Assembly (NCBI GenBank): GCA_002297365.1
Contig: DBKT01000013.1
Coordinates: 124,001 to 188,000, forward strand
Length of the DNA stretch: 64,000 nucleotides
Reading direction: 5' to 3'
Origin: Caryophanales bacterium UBA743
GTDB taxonomy: Bacteria > Bacillota_I > Bacilli_A > RFN20 > CAG-826
How positions within the stretch are numbered: position 1 is the first letter of the stretch; every line of letters begins with the position of its first letter. This document shows positions 1-9,289 of this stretch, piece after piece. A program made the position numbers and the translations under genes. The notes under the pieces are model-generated. The model saw only the letters and a program-made list of their open reading frames with translations. It was not told where the DNA came from and ran no database searches.

Positions 1-789
1 GAAATAAATAAACATGATAAGCATGTATTTATCGCTTAAGACAATTTTTAATTGGACAAGGAAAGGGATTTTCTTCTCTTCCTTGGACATGTTTTCTTCC
101 GTAACTCTTTCTTTGGTGAAGTAATATTCCAACAAAGTTAAAGGCAAAGCGAGGATAGAAAGGATGGACATGCAAAGAATCCATTTGCTTCTATCAACTT
201 CTAAGATAGGCATTATTACCATCGGAAAGACAAGGGCAACGAGAATGCCACTCATCATAATGGTGGAAATTTGGTTAAAAACGGATAAGCCTCCACGTTG
301 AATGGTATTTCTTGTGGATAATGGGCACATGAGGTTATGGCTCATGTTGAACATCGTATAGGCAAAGGAATAGAAAAGGTTATAAGACAAAATAATCCAG
401 ATTACTTCAATGGTTTCATTACCGGTTGGAACAATAAACAAAAGAACGCCAGTGATGACAAGAAGTGGAGCAGAAAGAAGAATCCAAGGGCGCGCTTTAC
501 CTTGCTTAGTTCTTGTTCTATCGATGATATAGCCCATCAAAATATTTGTAATGGCGTCGATAATTTTCGATACAAGCGGGAAGATAATTAAAAACAAGCC
601 GCCCCATATCGTCGTTAACTTCAAAACGTCGGTATAGAAAACATTCAAGTAGGTTCCTAAAACCGCATTCAAAAGAAGGGCGCCAGCTGGTCCAAGAAGA
701 TATCCGATCCATTTTTCTTTCCCTGTGACATTTCTGCCACGAACCCTACTATTGAATATCTTACGATCGATTATTTTCGTCTTTGCCAT
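1..789 (-). CDS. GPH-family sugar:cation symporter (3' end cut by window edge)
   Basis: Reading the minus strand from an ATG at 789 gives 263 codons without a stop, running off the left edge. The protein is hydrophobic with repeated membrane spans. It carries features of the glycoside-pentoside-hexuronide (MFS_2) family: an N-terminal 'EKWIGYLLGPAGALLLNAVLG' region, a D77-AITN motif near the end of the second span, and 'GYIIDRTRTKQGKARPWIL' in the loop after it. The start is supported by AAGGAG 8 nt upstream. It overlaps the end of the glycosidase gene by 29 bp, so the two are almost certainly one transcript. The likely job is uptake of the glycoside or oligosaccharide that the glycosidase cleaves. 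The exact substrate cannot be read from sequence. Confidence 0.85.
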   Translation of the reverse strand, partial: MAKTKIIDRKIFNSRVRGRNVTGKEKWIGYLLGPAGALLLNAVLGTYLNVFYTDVLKLTTIWGGLFLIIFPLVSKIIDAITNILMGYIIDRTRTKQGKARPWILLSAPLLVITGVLLFIVPTGNETIEVIWIILSYNLFYSFAYTMFNMSHNLMCPLSTRNTIQRGGLSVFNQISTIMMSGILVALVFPMVIMPILEVDRSKWILCMSILSILALPLTLLEYYFTKERVTEENMSKEEKKIPFLVQLKIVLSDKYMLIMFIYF

Positions 790-3256
790 AAATGTTATCT
801 CCTTGTGTCTTAATTTTTGCTTCTCGCTCATCTTTTGGAAGAGGTGGCACTTTAATTGGTGAACAGATATCCTTCACTCCTCGAATGATGTGTCCGTTTG
901 CTAGATCCATCATGCCTTTTGCGAAGTTATAAGGACAAGAGGTTCCTGCAGACATGGTCATGGTTATTAAGGAGTTGCTTTCTAGGATTCGTTTAAGGAA
1001 GAACGCTCCTTTTAATTGATTGTCTCTTTCTGGACCATCTGGTAATTTCTTAGCTTTCTTTTCTTGTTTTTTTGCAACCGACAAGACGGCATTGAACAAG
1101 ATTTTCCCGATGAATGTTCCTTTTAGATCTGTGAATCTACTTTCTAAGGTTATTGGTTTTCTTTTTCTTGGTTTCGGAATAAGAAGGCCGCTCATTTCCT
1201 CGAAGATTTTATCGGAGATTAATTCCGGTGAATTCCTATACATGTCTTCAACGTTTTTACTATTAGGGAAGGGAATGTTCTCTCCTTGAATGTTGAGCGA
1301 GGAAGATAATTCCACCTTCATAGAATTAGAACAAGCTTGAATTTCATATTCGCCATCTTCTAAAACGTAACGTTTTTCGGCGATATTCCAGTAACGTAAA
1401 TCATCTTTGCGGATTTGAATTTCCACTTTCTTCTTTTCGTTTGGCTTTAGATATACTTTAGCAAAGCCTTTTAATTCCTTTTGAGCTCTAAAGACTTTGT
1501 TAGGCGCTTTAACATAAATTTGAACGATTTCTGCGCCATATACAAAACCTGTATTTTTTACATTTACTGATACACGTATCGCGTCTTTTTCTTCTTTGAT
1601 AACTAAATCATCATATTCAAAGCAGCTATAAGATAAGCCAAAACCAAATGGGAAAAGAATTTTTTCAGGATGATTCAAATAGTAACGGTATCCAACGAAT
1701 ATGCTCTCTTTATAGATTTCATCTGCTTTCTTAGAGAAATAGTTACCATATGGAACTTCTTTATAACTTTTCACCCATGTTTCAGCTAATTTTCCAGATG
1801 GATTCTTTTCACCAAACAAAAGAGAATAGGTCGCTTCACCACCAACTTCACCAGGTAAATACATATTGAGAATCGCTTTAACGCCATTCACAAATGGAAG
1901 TTCGACGGGGGAGCCTAAATATAAGACGACAATGACTTCTTTGCCTTTTTTAAGAAGGGCGTTGATTAAATTGAGTTGATTTTCCGGAAGAGACATATCA
2001 TTTCTATCACACCCCTCGGATTCAACGTAGTCCGTTAAGCCAGCAAAGACTAAAGCTTTATCGAAACGATCCGCTGCTTGAAGCGCTTCGAAAAGCAATT
2101 TATTATCGCTTTTCACGGCATTTTCTTTATAGCCTTTTGCGTAAACGTATTTCACTTGATGATTATCGAAAGCCGTTTTTGGAGTAATGTATTCAGCCGG
2201 ATTAATCATTGAGCTTCCAGCCCCTTGATAACGCATCTTCTCAAAAAGTTCGCCAGTAATGAAAACCTCTCCCTCTTTCTTCAGGGGTAATATACCATCG
2301 TCGTTTTTGAGAAGAACCGCGCAATCAGAAGCGATCTCGTAGGAAAGATGAGCGTGTTTATGAAAATCAATCGTTTTCTTTTTTTGGGCCGGATGCTTTT
2401 CCACGAGGTTTAAAACGTTGCGCACAGCTTTGTCTAAAACATCCATGCTAAGTCTCTTCTCACGGATACCGTCAATAATCCATTTTCGGCAAATGTTTGT
2501 ATCACCTGGCATTTCTAAATCGAGGCCTGCTTCAAGCATCTTTATACGATTATGGGTCGCACCCCAATCCGTCATCACTAAGCCATTAAATCCCCATTCC
2601 TTACGTAACACATCCGTAAGAAGGAAATGGTTTTCCGAACAATATGTGCCGTTAATTTGGTTATAGGCGCACATAACGGTTTGTGGCTTCGCTTCTTTGA
2701 CTACGATTTCGAAAGGCTTCAAATAGATTTCTCTCATCGCTCTCTCATCGCAAATAGAATTGCCTAAAAAACGATAATTCTCTGCATTATTTAAAGCAAA
2801 ATGCTTACAAGAAACGCCAATATTTTCTTCTTGGATTCCTTTGACTTCTGCTGCACCAAGTTTGCCAGTAAGAAAAGGGTCTTCGGAGAAATATTCAAAA
2901 TTTCTTCCTCCAAGAGGGTTTCTTTTAATATTTACTCCAGGTCCAAGAATAACATCAATTCCATAATATTTTGCTTCATGGGCCATCGCTTGACCCATCT
3001 TATATAAATTCTCTTCGTTCCAGCCACAGGCTGTTAATGCGGCCGTTGGAAAAGCGGTGGATGGTTCACTTTGGCTAACGCCATTATCTCCGCCCTCTTT
3101 TTGAACACGAAGCCCATGAGGGCCATCCGACATCCTAATGGATCGAATTCCGAGCCTTGGAACGGGGTTGGTGTACATAAAATTCGTGCCAGCGACAAGG
3201 GCCGCTTTTTCTTCTAAGTTTAAAATGTTTAAAAGGGTGCTGATATTCTTTTCCAT
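761..3256 (-). CDS. Glycoside hydrolase family 3 (beta-glucosidase-like)
   Basis: 831 aa from the ATG at 3256; a TTG six bases upstream is a less likely start. Domain order: GH3 N-terminal TIM barrel (about 1-300) with 'RMSDGPHG' (42-49), the KHF motif (151-153) and nucleophile Asp230 in 'VMTDWGA'; GH3 C-terminal alpha/beta domain (about 310-530); fibronectin III-like domain (about 560-650); and a C-terminal extension of about 170 residues typical of some Firmicutes enzymes. No signal peptide is seen, so it should act in the cytoplasm on an imported glycoside. It heads an operon with the GPH symporter and is divergent from an AraC regulator. Beta-glucosidase, beta-xylosidase or a related activity are all possible. 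Confidence 0.9.
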   Translation of the reverse strand: MEKNISTLLNILNLEEKAALVAGTNFMYTNPVPRLGIRSIRMSDGPHGLRVQKEGGDNGVSQSEPSTAFPTAALTACGWNEENLYKMGQAMAHEAKYYGIDVILGPGVNIKRNPLGGRNFEYFSEDPFLTGKLGAAEVKGIQEENIGVSCKHFALNNAENYRFLGNSICDERAMREIYLKPFEIVVKEAKPQTVMCAYNQINGTYCSENHFLLTDVLRKEWGFNGLVMTDWGATHNRIKMLEAGLDLEMPGDTNICRKWIIDGIREKRLSMDVLDKAVRNVLNLVEKHPAQKKKTIDFHKHAHLSYEIASDCAVLLKNDDGILPLKKEGEVFITGELFEKMRYQGAGSSMINPAEYITPKTAFDNHQVKYVYAKGYKENAVKSDNKLLFEALQAADRFDKALVFAGLTDYVESEGCDRNDMSLPENQLNLINALLKKGKEVIVVLYLGSPVELPFVNGVKAILNMYLPGEVGGEATYSLLFGEKNPSGKLAETWVKSYKEVPYGNYFSKKADEIYKESIFVGYRYYLNHPEKILFPFGFGLSYSCFEYDDLVIKEEKDAIRVSVNVKNTGFVYGAEIVQIYVKAPNKVFRAQKELKGFAKVYLKPNEKKKVEIQIRKDDLRYWNIAEKRYVLEDGEYEIQACSNSMKVELSSSLNIQGENIPFPNSKNVEDMYRNSPELISDKIFEEMSGLLIPKPRKRKPITLESRFTDLKGTFIGKILFNAVLSVAKKQEKKAKKLPDGPERDNQLKGAFFLKRILESNSLITMTMSAGTSCPYNFAKGMMDLANGHIIRGVKDICSPIKVPPLPKDEREAKIKTQGDNIYGKDENNRS

Positions 3257-3291
3257 AATCAATTTTTCTTACGGCTAATTTATAACATACA

Positions 3292-3307
3292 AAGAAAGCG
3301 CTTTCTT
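3292..3307. promoter_or_regulatory. 16-bp perfect palindrome, candidate operator
   Basis: AAGAAAGCGCTTTCTT is a perfect inverted repeat in the 84-90 bp divergent region between the GH3 gene and the AraC gene. Its core resembles CcpA/LacI-family (cre-like) operators. It overlaps the predicted -35 box of the AraC gene, so a bound protein could affect both directions. Which regulator binds is inference. Confidence 0.55.
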
Positions 3308-3334
3308 GCATTTTTGTATTATTTTTATTAAATT
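3306..3334 (+). promoter_or_regulatory. Candidate promoter of the AraC-type gene
   Basis: TTGCAT (3306-3311), a 17-bp spacer and TAAATT (3329-3334) sit immediately before the AraC gene. The predicted start of transcription would be only about 6 nt before the ATG at 3347. No Shine-Dalgarno is seen, so the message may be leaderless or nearly so. Confidence 0.45.
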
Positions 3335-3346
3335 TGTATTGTATTT

Positions 3347-4546
3347 ATGAACATTGCTGATTTGGAATACGTTTGTGCTCTAACAGGTGATCTTGCAGGG
3401 ATGCCAATCCGCATCTACCGTGGTAAAGAAAAAACCTTTTATCACTCCCTTGTTTCTTTGCCAAAGGATCCGATTCTTCCTTATGAAGAGAAGATATTGG
3501 AAATATCTAATCATTTAAGTTATTTCATCACACCTTATTTTCATTATTATGGAGTTGTTAATTCAAACGAATACAGAATTGTCTTAGGTCCTTCAGGACA
3601 AAAAGAACTTTCGGAAAGCGAATTGAAGGAACTCGCTTTCGAATGTGACGTAAACAAAAATGAAACGGATGCCTTTGTAAGCGGAATGGGGCGAATCGTT
3701 AAGATGCCTTTGACAAGCATTCTTCAAATACTTTGCTCATTTAATTTCATTTTAAATAATGAACGATTAACTCTTTATGATTTAGCTATTTACGATGAGG
3801 AGCAAGCCGCTCTTTCGAAGCAGCTCGAAAAGGAAGAAATCAACAATGATTACGATGATATTTTTCCTAAAAATGAAGATAAGCATAACACACTCGACAT
3901 CGAGCAAACCTTGATGGGTTATATTCGAAGAGGAGATGTTTCCGCTTTAAAGGAATGGGCGAAAAGAGCGCCAATCATCAAGTCAGGTACGCTTTCACCA
4001 GATTCTATCCGTCAAAGCAAAAACACCTTTATCGTCAGCGCAACCTTAGCCTCAAGAGAGGCAATACGTGGCGGCTTAGATGCGGAAGAGGCGTTGTCTC
4101 TTTCTGATGCCTACATTCAAAAATGTGAGCTCTTAAATTCCTTGGAAGCGATTGCTAGTTTGCAATTCCACATGGTCGTGGAATATGCGGAGAAAGTGAA
4201 AAGGCTCCGTTTAGGAAAGAATCCGTCAAAACTTCTTATCGACGTTTCTAATTATGTGCAAAACCACATTTCGGAGCCGATCGGTATAAAAAAACTATCT
4301 CAAGCAATGTATCTAAGCAGAACTTACCTTGCGATGAAATTCAAAAAAGAGACCAATCAAACATTAACGGAATACATCATGCAAGAAAAAATGGATGAGG
4401 CGAAGCGTTTGTTACGTTATTCGAATAAACCATTATCGACAATCTCTGCTTACTTGGGATTTTCTTCTCAATCACATTTCTCAAACGTTTTTAAAAAATA
4501 CGTCAAACAGACTCCCAACGAATATAAAGCGAAGCATAATGGCTAA
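3347..4546 (+). CDS. AraC-family transcriptional regulator
   Basis: 399 aa. The last 100 residues form a clear AraC double helix-turn-helix ('LSQAMYLSRTYLAMKFKKE' and 'LSTISAYLGFSSQSHFSNVF', ending in the usual 'TPNEYK'). The N-terminal 280 residues are a sensor region with no recognisable cupin signature, and the middle has an acidic stretch. It resembles large Firmicutes AraC proteins that control sugar genes. It is divergent from the GH3-symporter operon and probably activates it. The start ATG has no Shine-Dalgarno but lies just downstream of a plausible promoter. A DeoR gene follows 60 bp later on the same strand without a visible terminator between. Confidence 0.88.
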   Translation: MNIADLEYVCALTGDLAGMPIRIYRGKEKTFYHSLVSLPKDPILPYEEKILEISNHLSYFITPYFHYYGVVNSNEYRIVLGPSGQKELSESELKELAFECDVNKNETDAFVSGMGRIVKMPLTSILQILCSFNFILNNERLTLYDLAIYDEEQAALSKQLEKEEINNDYDDIFPKNEDKHNTLDIEQTLMGYIRRGDVSALKEWAKRAPIIKSGTLSPDSIRQSKNTFIVSATLASREAIRGGLDAEEALSLSDAYIQKCELLNSLEAIASLQFHMVVEYAEKVKRLRLGKNPSKLLIDVSNYVQNHISEPIGIKKLSQAMYLSRTYLAMKFKKETNQTLTEYIMQEKMDEAKRLLRYSNKPLSTISAYLGFSSQSHFSNVFKKYVKQTPNEYKAKHNG

Positions 4547-4606
4547 TCATTTATGCGTAATCCTGATTGTTTTTGTTTATAATCGTTTTGAAGAGAGGTT
4601 TTCCTT

Positions 4607-5368
4607 ATGAATGAAAATATGTTTACAAGAGAACGGTATAAACTCATTGAGGACTATTTGAAAAAAGAATCCCGCGCGACGGTTGATGAATTGGCAAAGA
4701 TGCTATACGTATCGCCTGCAACCATTAGGAGGGACCTCACTGAAATGGAAAAGATGGGGCAAATCAAAAGGACCCACGGTGGGGCAATCTACAACGACAA
4801 CGGAGATGAGTTGAACATCTTTGTTCGCATCGAAAATAACGCGAAAGAAAAAGACGAAACCGCTCAGATCGCCTTGAAACACCTTCCTTCTTTTAATACC
4901 GTTTTCGTTGATAATTCTTCTACTTGCTTAGCTTTGTTAAGCAAAATGGATTTAAACCATAAGACCGTTGTTACTAACGGTTTTCAGTTAGCGGTTATGC
5001 TTGAAAAGAAAAAAGGCGTGAAGGTTCTTTTCCTTGGTGGGCAGATTTTGTATTCTTCTTTCTCCACGGCAGGGTCTTTTGCCACAAGCATGATGAACGA
5101 CTTCCATTTTGATTTATTTCTCTCCTCTTGCGCCGGTTTAGAAAAAGATGGCAGCTATGAGCAAACGTTAGAAACAATGGAATTGAAGAAACTCGCTTCC
5201 TCCCGAAGTGATAAGAAATTCCTTCTCATCGATAAAACGAAATTTGGTCACGCCTATCTATATCGCACTAATTCTTTAAGCGATTATGATTTTATTATCA
5301 CCAATGCAGAAGAAGACGTTATAAAAGAATACGCTTCCCAAGAAAACGTTCATTTTGTAAATCGATGA
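4607..5368 (+). CDS. DeoR-family transcriptional regulator
   Basis: 253 aa. An N-terminal DeoR winged helix ('RATVDELAKMLYVSPATIRRDL', about 24-45, followed by 'RTHGGA') is joined to a DeoR sensor domain related to sugar-phosphate isomerases ('VVTNGFQLAVML', 'LFLGGQIL', 'DKTKFG'). Such proteins usually repress sugar operons and are released by a phosphorylated sugar. It converges on rhaD, so the rhamnose operon is the natural target, with rhamnulose-1-phosphate a possible effector; both points are inference from position. The start is supported by GAGAGG upstream. A target-site candidate is the repeated AACGATAA before rhaB. Confidence 0.9.
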   Translation: MNENMFTRERYKLIEDYLKKESRATVDELAKMLYVSPATIRRDLTEMEKMGQIKRTHGGAIYNDNGDELNIFVRIENNAKEKDETAQIALKHLPSFNTVFVDNSSTCLALLSKMDLNHKTVVTNGFQLAVMLEKKKGVKVLFLGGQILYSSFSTAGSFATSMMNDFHFDLFLSSCAGLEKDGSYEQTLETMELKKLASSRSDKKFLLIDKTKFGHAYLYRTNSLSDYDFIITNAEEDVIKEYASQENVHFVNR

Positions 5369-5560
5369 TTCAACTTGTTTCAAACATCAACGCCTAACGA
5401 ATAACCCATGTGAAATAAGAAAAGGTTTTTACTGACTTGGTCTCATGAGATTTTCATTTCGTATCAAAAGCAACCATCTATCTAAGCCTTAGGTTTACGT
5501 TATTAAAATGTGCCATTTTTAGGATTTCGCCAAAAAAGGGCGGGACATGTATCAATATAA

Positions 5561-5585
5561 CAAAAAAGCCCAGGGGAACTGGGCT
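5561..5585 (-). terminator. Rho-independent terminator of the rhamnose operon
   Basis: On the minus strand, a 7-bp stem (AGCCCAG/CTGGGCT) with a 5-nt loop is followed by a run of T. It lies about 20 nt beyond the rhaD stop. Confidence 0.85.
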
Positions 5586-5605
5586 AGGAAGGACAAATAG
5601 ATCGT

Positions 5606-6451
5606 TTATCTTTTTACGTCAAGGAAATCCCAACGTACAACCTTTTCTAATTTGAAGATATGGATAAGTTGAACCATGTCTTCATCGGAAATGTTATTTA
5701 AGATAGGTCTTGTGCCAATGATGTTATAGATGGTCGCCGCTTTTTCAACAGTTTCGATAAGACCAAAAGCCTCATCAAGGGTCTTGCCAACGCCATAAAT
5801 GCCATGATTGGTCCATAGGACGATGCGGAAATTATGCATCTTCTTAGCGGTGGCGATGCCGATCTCGTCTGTGCCGCAAAGCATCCACGGAAGAACGCCA
5901 ACCCCTTCAGGGAAGACAACGATGCATTCCGTAGACATTTGCCAAAGGGTGTGAGAGAAGCTCTTTTCATCGAGAGGGTGAATGTAGGTCATAGCAAGGG
6001 TGTTTGTCGGGTGACAATGCATCACGACACGATTTTCCGGATCAACGGCTAATCTTGCCATGTGGGACATTAAATGAGCAGGCAGTTCTGAAGTAAATCT
6101 TCCCCCGTCTTTATACCCCCAAAGAAGTTCAACGGATTTCCCGTCTTTTGCAACACGGAAAATGCCGGCATTGTTTTCTGGATCGCCCTCTACGTTCTTT
6201 AAATATTTGCCTGTGCCGGTAACTAAGAAATATTTTCCGGCGAGAGGAGAAGCATCAAAAGAAGATTGATGAACACCGGCGAGAGGAATATCGCGAATCA
6301 CATGATGAATATCGAGATATTCGGCAACTTCCTCTTCTTTTAATAAATACGAAATGTTTCCGCCGTTTCTTTCATCCCACCCCAAACGGTACATATTTGA
6401 AGCGGTTTTCTCAAATTCCTTTAAAAAAGGTGCGGTTAATATGTCTTTCAT
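5606..6451 (-). CDS. rhaD: Rhamnulose-1-phosphate aldolase
   Basis: 281 aa, the usual length. This class II aldolase splits L-rhamnulose-1-phosphate into dihydroxyacetone phosphate and L-lactaldehyde, the last step of L-rhamnose breakdown. Zinc ligands are visible as H145 and H147 in 'VVMHCHPTN' and the His of 'WTNHGIYG', and the catalytic Glu lies in 'FTSELPAH' (about 122). The 'GNGGNIS'-like segment near residue 30 ('ERNGGNISY') is the phosphate-binding part of the family. It is the third gene of rhaB-rhaA-rhaD, starting 2 bp after rhaA, and is followed by a terminator. Confidence 0.95.
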   Translation of the reverse strand: MKDILTAPFLKEFEKTASNMYRLGWDERNGGNISYLLKEEEVAEYLDIHHVIRDIPLAGVHQSSFDASPLAGKYFLVTGTGKYLKNVEGDPENNAGIFRVAKDGKSVELLWGYKDGGRFTSELPAHLMSHMARLAVDPENRVVMHCHPTNTLAMTYIHPLDEKSFSHTLWQMSTECIVVFPEGVGVLPWMLCGTDEIGIATAKKMHNFRIVLWTNHGIYGVGKTLDEAFGLIETVEKAATIYNIIGTRPILNNISDEDMVQLIHIFKLEKVVRWDFLDVKR

Positions 6452-6453
6452 TT

Positions 6454-7713
6454 TTATTTCCTCTTAGATAAAACGTCTTTCTCATATTTCATAACGTCAT
6501 CATAATAATCATCATTCATGCCTTGGCGTCTAAGGTATTCATTCCAAATATCGCCAAATGGCAGCATTTTTACTTTTTCCTGCATATACATAAGCTTGGT
6601 GAAATTGGCTTCGTTTTGCAAAGATGCCATCTCATCATTCGGAAGGAGAGCAGCGTAAAGCAAAGCCTTCTGCATGCTTCTTTCGCCTGTAACCCAGGCT
6701 GCGATACGATTGATGGAAGCGTCGAAATAATCCAAACCAATCATGACTTTATTCTCTGCGTGGTTACGAATGATTTCTTTTGCGACTTCCTTTAATTCAT
6801 CATCAAAGATAACAACATGGTCAGAATCCCAACGAACAGGACGAGAGACATGGAGAGCCACTTTGTCATAAAAACAAAGAAGGGATGGAATTTTATCCGA
6901 GACAACTTCAGTCGGATGATAATGTCCCATATCCATCAAGCAGGTGATTCCTCTTGTCGCGGCATAGTTTTGATAGAATTCGCTAGAGCCAACGGTAAAG
7001 GATTCTAAGCCAATGCCGAAAACCTTGCTTTCGACGGTTGGAATAACATACTCCTTGCTCCAGCCTTTATCCGCAAGAATTTGGTCAAGGGAATCTTTTA
7101 GGCGCATACGCGGAGACAATCTGTCTGCAGGAACGTCTTTGTATCCGTCCGGAATCCAAATATTCATCATGCATGGCTTACCGAAGGCTTTTCCAAACTC
7201 ATTGGAGATTTCAAGACACCTTTTGCCGTGCTCAATCCAGAAATGACGCGTTTCCTCATCTGGAGAAGAAAGAGTGAGGTTATCTTTCACTTCAGGAGAG
7301 GAGAAATAAGTAGGATTGAAATCAATTCCATCCAAACCGATTTCTTTCCCGAGTTCGGTCCACTCTTTAAAATACTTATACGTGTATCGATCGCGATCAA
7401 CCTTGCCAGCATCATCACCTAAAATGGCATAAGAAGCGTGCAAGTTTAATCTTTTCTTTCCCGGCATCAAAGAGAAAGCTTTCTTGATGTCCGCAAAGAG
7501 TTCTTCTTTGTTGCGAGCTTTTCCGATGTAATTTCCCGTCGTTTGGATTCCGCCATCAAGGGCAGTGCATCCTTCAAGACCTAACACATCATCGCCTTGC
7601 CAGCAATGAACGGAAATCGGGATGTTTTTCACTCTTTCTAAAGCAGCTTCGACATCAACGCCAAGTTCTTCATATTCTTTCTTGGCTTTTTCAAAATTTT
7701 CTTCGATAGACAT
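6454..7713 (-). CDS. rhaA: L-rhamnose isomerase
   Basis: 419 aa, full length for the family. It interconverts L-rhamnose and L-rhamnulose in the cytoplasm using a divalent metal. Typical segments are 'SVHCWQGDDVLGLE' near the N-terminus, 'NLHASYAI', 'LDGIDFNPT', 'CLMDMGHYHPTE' and 'HVSRPVRWDSDHVV', which supply the metal-binding Glu, Asp and His residues. It lies between rhaB (19 bp gap) and rhaD (2 bp gap). AGGAGG before the ATG supports the start. Confidence 0.96.
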   Translation of the reverse strand: MSIEENFEKAKKEYEELGVDVEAALERVKNIPISVHCWQGDDVLGLEGCTALDGGIQTTGNYIGKARNKEELFADIKKAFSLMPGKKRLNLHASYAILGDDAGKVDRDRYTYKYFKEWTELGKEIGLDGIDFNPTYFSSPEVKDNLTLSSPDEETRHFWIEHGKRCLEISNEFGKAFGKPCMMNIWIPDGYKDVPADRLSPRMRLKDSLDQILADKGWSKEYVIPTVESKVFGIGLESFTVGSSEFYQNYAATRGITCLMDMGHYHPTEVVSDKIPSLLCFYDKVALHVSRPVRWDSDHVVIFDDELKEVAKEIIRNHAENKVMIGLDYFDASINRIAAWVTGERSMQKALLYAALLPNDEMASLQNEANFTKLMYMQEKVKMLPFGDIWNEYLRRQGMNDDYYDDVMKYEKDVLSKRK

Positions 7714-7732
7714 ATATAATTCCTCCTAAGAA

Positions 7733-9133
7733 TTAACAATTTGGATAATACGTTTTAGAGAGAATCGACGAGGCGATATCCCTTCTTCCTTCAACAACAT
7801 TCGGAATTTCCCCTAAAGCAATCAACTGAGCCATGGCGTTTCCAAGAATGGTTGCCTCTGAAGCACCCGTCACAACCTTAATTCGGCATTCGTTTGCTAA
7901 ATATTGATTTAAAATCTCCGCTTGATTGCCCCCGCCAACAATCAATATAGAATCAATTTTATGATTGGTGAGTTTCTCTAGTTGAGAGATCGTCTTTTTA
8001 TAGTCTTTAGCCATGGAACGATAGATGAGTTTCATATATTCACCAGGAGTGACGGGTTTTTCTTGTTTTGTCATCGCAAGATATTCATCCATCTTGGCGA
8101 TCATCTTCCCAGGCCTTTCAAAGATAGGGTCATTCACATCAACGGTTGCGTCAATATCTTTGGCCATATTCACCAAAGGGGCGATGTCTTCATTGCTTAT
8201 CTCAATCCCTTTGCTCTTAAAGTCATTTCTTATTTCATTGATTAGGAACATACCCATCGTATTTTTAAGGAAACGAATGGTATGATTGTAGCCAATCTCG
8301 TTAGTGAAATTATAAAGGCGAGATTGCTCACTCATCAAAGGCTCTTGAAGCTCTGTGCCAATAAGCGACCAAGTTCCGCTGGAGATATAAGCAAAATCTC
8401 CTTCGCCATTTGCTCCCAAAACCGCAGAGGCCGTATCATGGCTTCCGCAAGCGATGACTTTGATGTCCTTATTGAAACCTTCGGGCAAAAATTCTTTCTT
8501 TAAAAGGCCATATGTCTCCCCTGGTTTAATAATAGGAGGAAATAAAGATTCATTGATTCCAATGATATGAAGAAGCTCGTTAGATATTTTTCCTTCGTTT
8601 CGAAGATAAAGGGAGGTGGTGGAGGCATTGGTCTCTTCCAATCTTTTGGCTCCGCTTAAAAAATAGGCGATTAGGTCAGGAATCATTAAGAAAGTGTCTC
8701 CTTCAAGGAATTCAGTCGGATCGCCCGCCAACTGATAAATCGTATTGAAATGTATGTTTTGGATGCCCGTCAAAGCATATATTTTGGAAAAAGGAATCTT
8801 TTCTAAGGTTTTTTCTTGGCTCTCAAAAGAATGGGAATCACGATAACAGCATGGATCGTGCAATAATTTCCCGTTGCGAAGGATACCGTAATCGACACCC
8901 CATGTGTCGATGGAAATGGATTCCGCGTCTGGATTTTCCTTCAAAGCAGCAAGAATTCCTTTTTTGATGTTCTCGAGCAAATAAGAGAAATCCCATAGGA
9001 GATACCCGTTTTTATCGGTGTAAGTGCGGTTCAAAAACCGAGAGTTCTCTTGATAGGAGAAATGACGATTTTCGTGAGTGATAGTCATCACTCTGCCGCT
9101 GGTTGCGCCTAAATCAATGGCAATTACTTTCAT
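7733..9133 (-). CDS. rhaB: Rhamnulokinase
   Basis: 466 aa FGGY-family kinase that phosphorylates L-rhamnulose with ATP. The N-terminal phosphate loop 'IDLGATSGRVM', 'SIDTWGVDYG', 'CGSHDTASAV' and the C-terminal 'ILIVGGGNQAEILNQ' are characteristic of RhaB. It is first in the operon rhaB-rhaA-rhaD. No rhamnose mutarotase or rhamnose transporter is in view. No Shine-Dalgarno is evident before the ATG, and AT-rich promoter-like sequence comes very close to the start, so the leader is probably very short. Confidence 0.95.
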   Translation of the reverse strand: MKVIAIDLGATSGRVMTITHENRHFSYQENSRFLNRTYTDKNGYLLWDFSYLLENIKKGILAALKENPDAESISIDTWGVDYGILRNGKLLHDPCCYRDSHSFESQEKTLEKIPFSKIYALTGIQNIHFNTIYQLAGDPTEFLEGDTFLMIPDLIAYFLSGAKRLEETNASTTSLYLRNEGKISNELLHIIGINESLFPPIIKPGETYGLLKKEFLPEGFNKDIKVIACGSHDTASAVLGANGEGDFAYISSGTWSLIGTELQEPLMSEQSRLYNFTNEIGYNHTIRFLKNTMGMFLINEIRNDFKSKGIEISNEDIAPLVNMAKDIDATVDVNDPIFERPGKMIAKMDEYLAMTKQEKPVTPGEYMKLIYRSMAKDYKKTISQLEKLTNHKIDSILIVGGGNQAEILNQYLANECRIKVVTGASEATILGNAMAQLIALGEIPNVVEGRRDIASSILSKTYYPNC

Positions 9134-9211
9134 AACGATAATATTTTATCATATTATTATTTCTTTATCGTTTTTGTTCATTTTGTTGATAAACGATAAC
9201 CTCAAGCGCTT
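9134..9211 (-). promoter_or_regulatory. rhaB promoter region with three AACGATAA repeats
   Basis: Three copies of AACGATAA occur in 66 bp upstream of rhaB: 9134-9141, 9165-9172 (inverted) and 9192-9199. The last two extend to a 9-bp inverted pair (TTATCGTTT/AAACGATAA) with a 17-bp spacer. A further AAGCGCTT (9204-9211) shares the core of the palindrome before the GH3 gene. Spacing and symmetry suggest a regulator operator, possibly for the DeoR protein at 4607. Confidence 0.5.
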
Positions 9212-9216
9212 CCTTC

Positions 9217-9240
9217 GTTCATTTTCGCTCAAAAATGAAC
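9217..9240. repeat. Inverted repeat between rhaB and the glmU terminator
   Basis: GTTCATTTT (9217-9225) pairs with AAAATGAAC (9232-9240) around a 6-nt loop. The same GTTCATTTT is also present at 9176-9184. It could be a weak hairpin or part of the rhamnose control region. Confidence 0.35.
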
Positions 9241-9246
9241 AATTAA

Positions 9247-9272
9247 AAACGTCTTCTTTCTTGAAGACGTTT
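9247..9272 (-). terminator. Terminator after the glmU-like gene
   Basis: A 10-bp perfect stem (AAACGTCTTC/GAAGACGTTT) with a 6-nt loop is followed by T residues on the minus strand, 17 bp past the stop. Confidence 0.8.
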
Positions 9273-9289
9273 CTTCCTTGTGATGGTGC

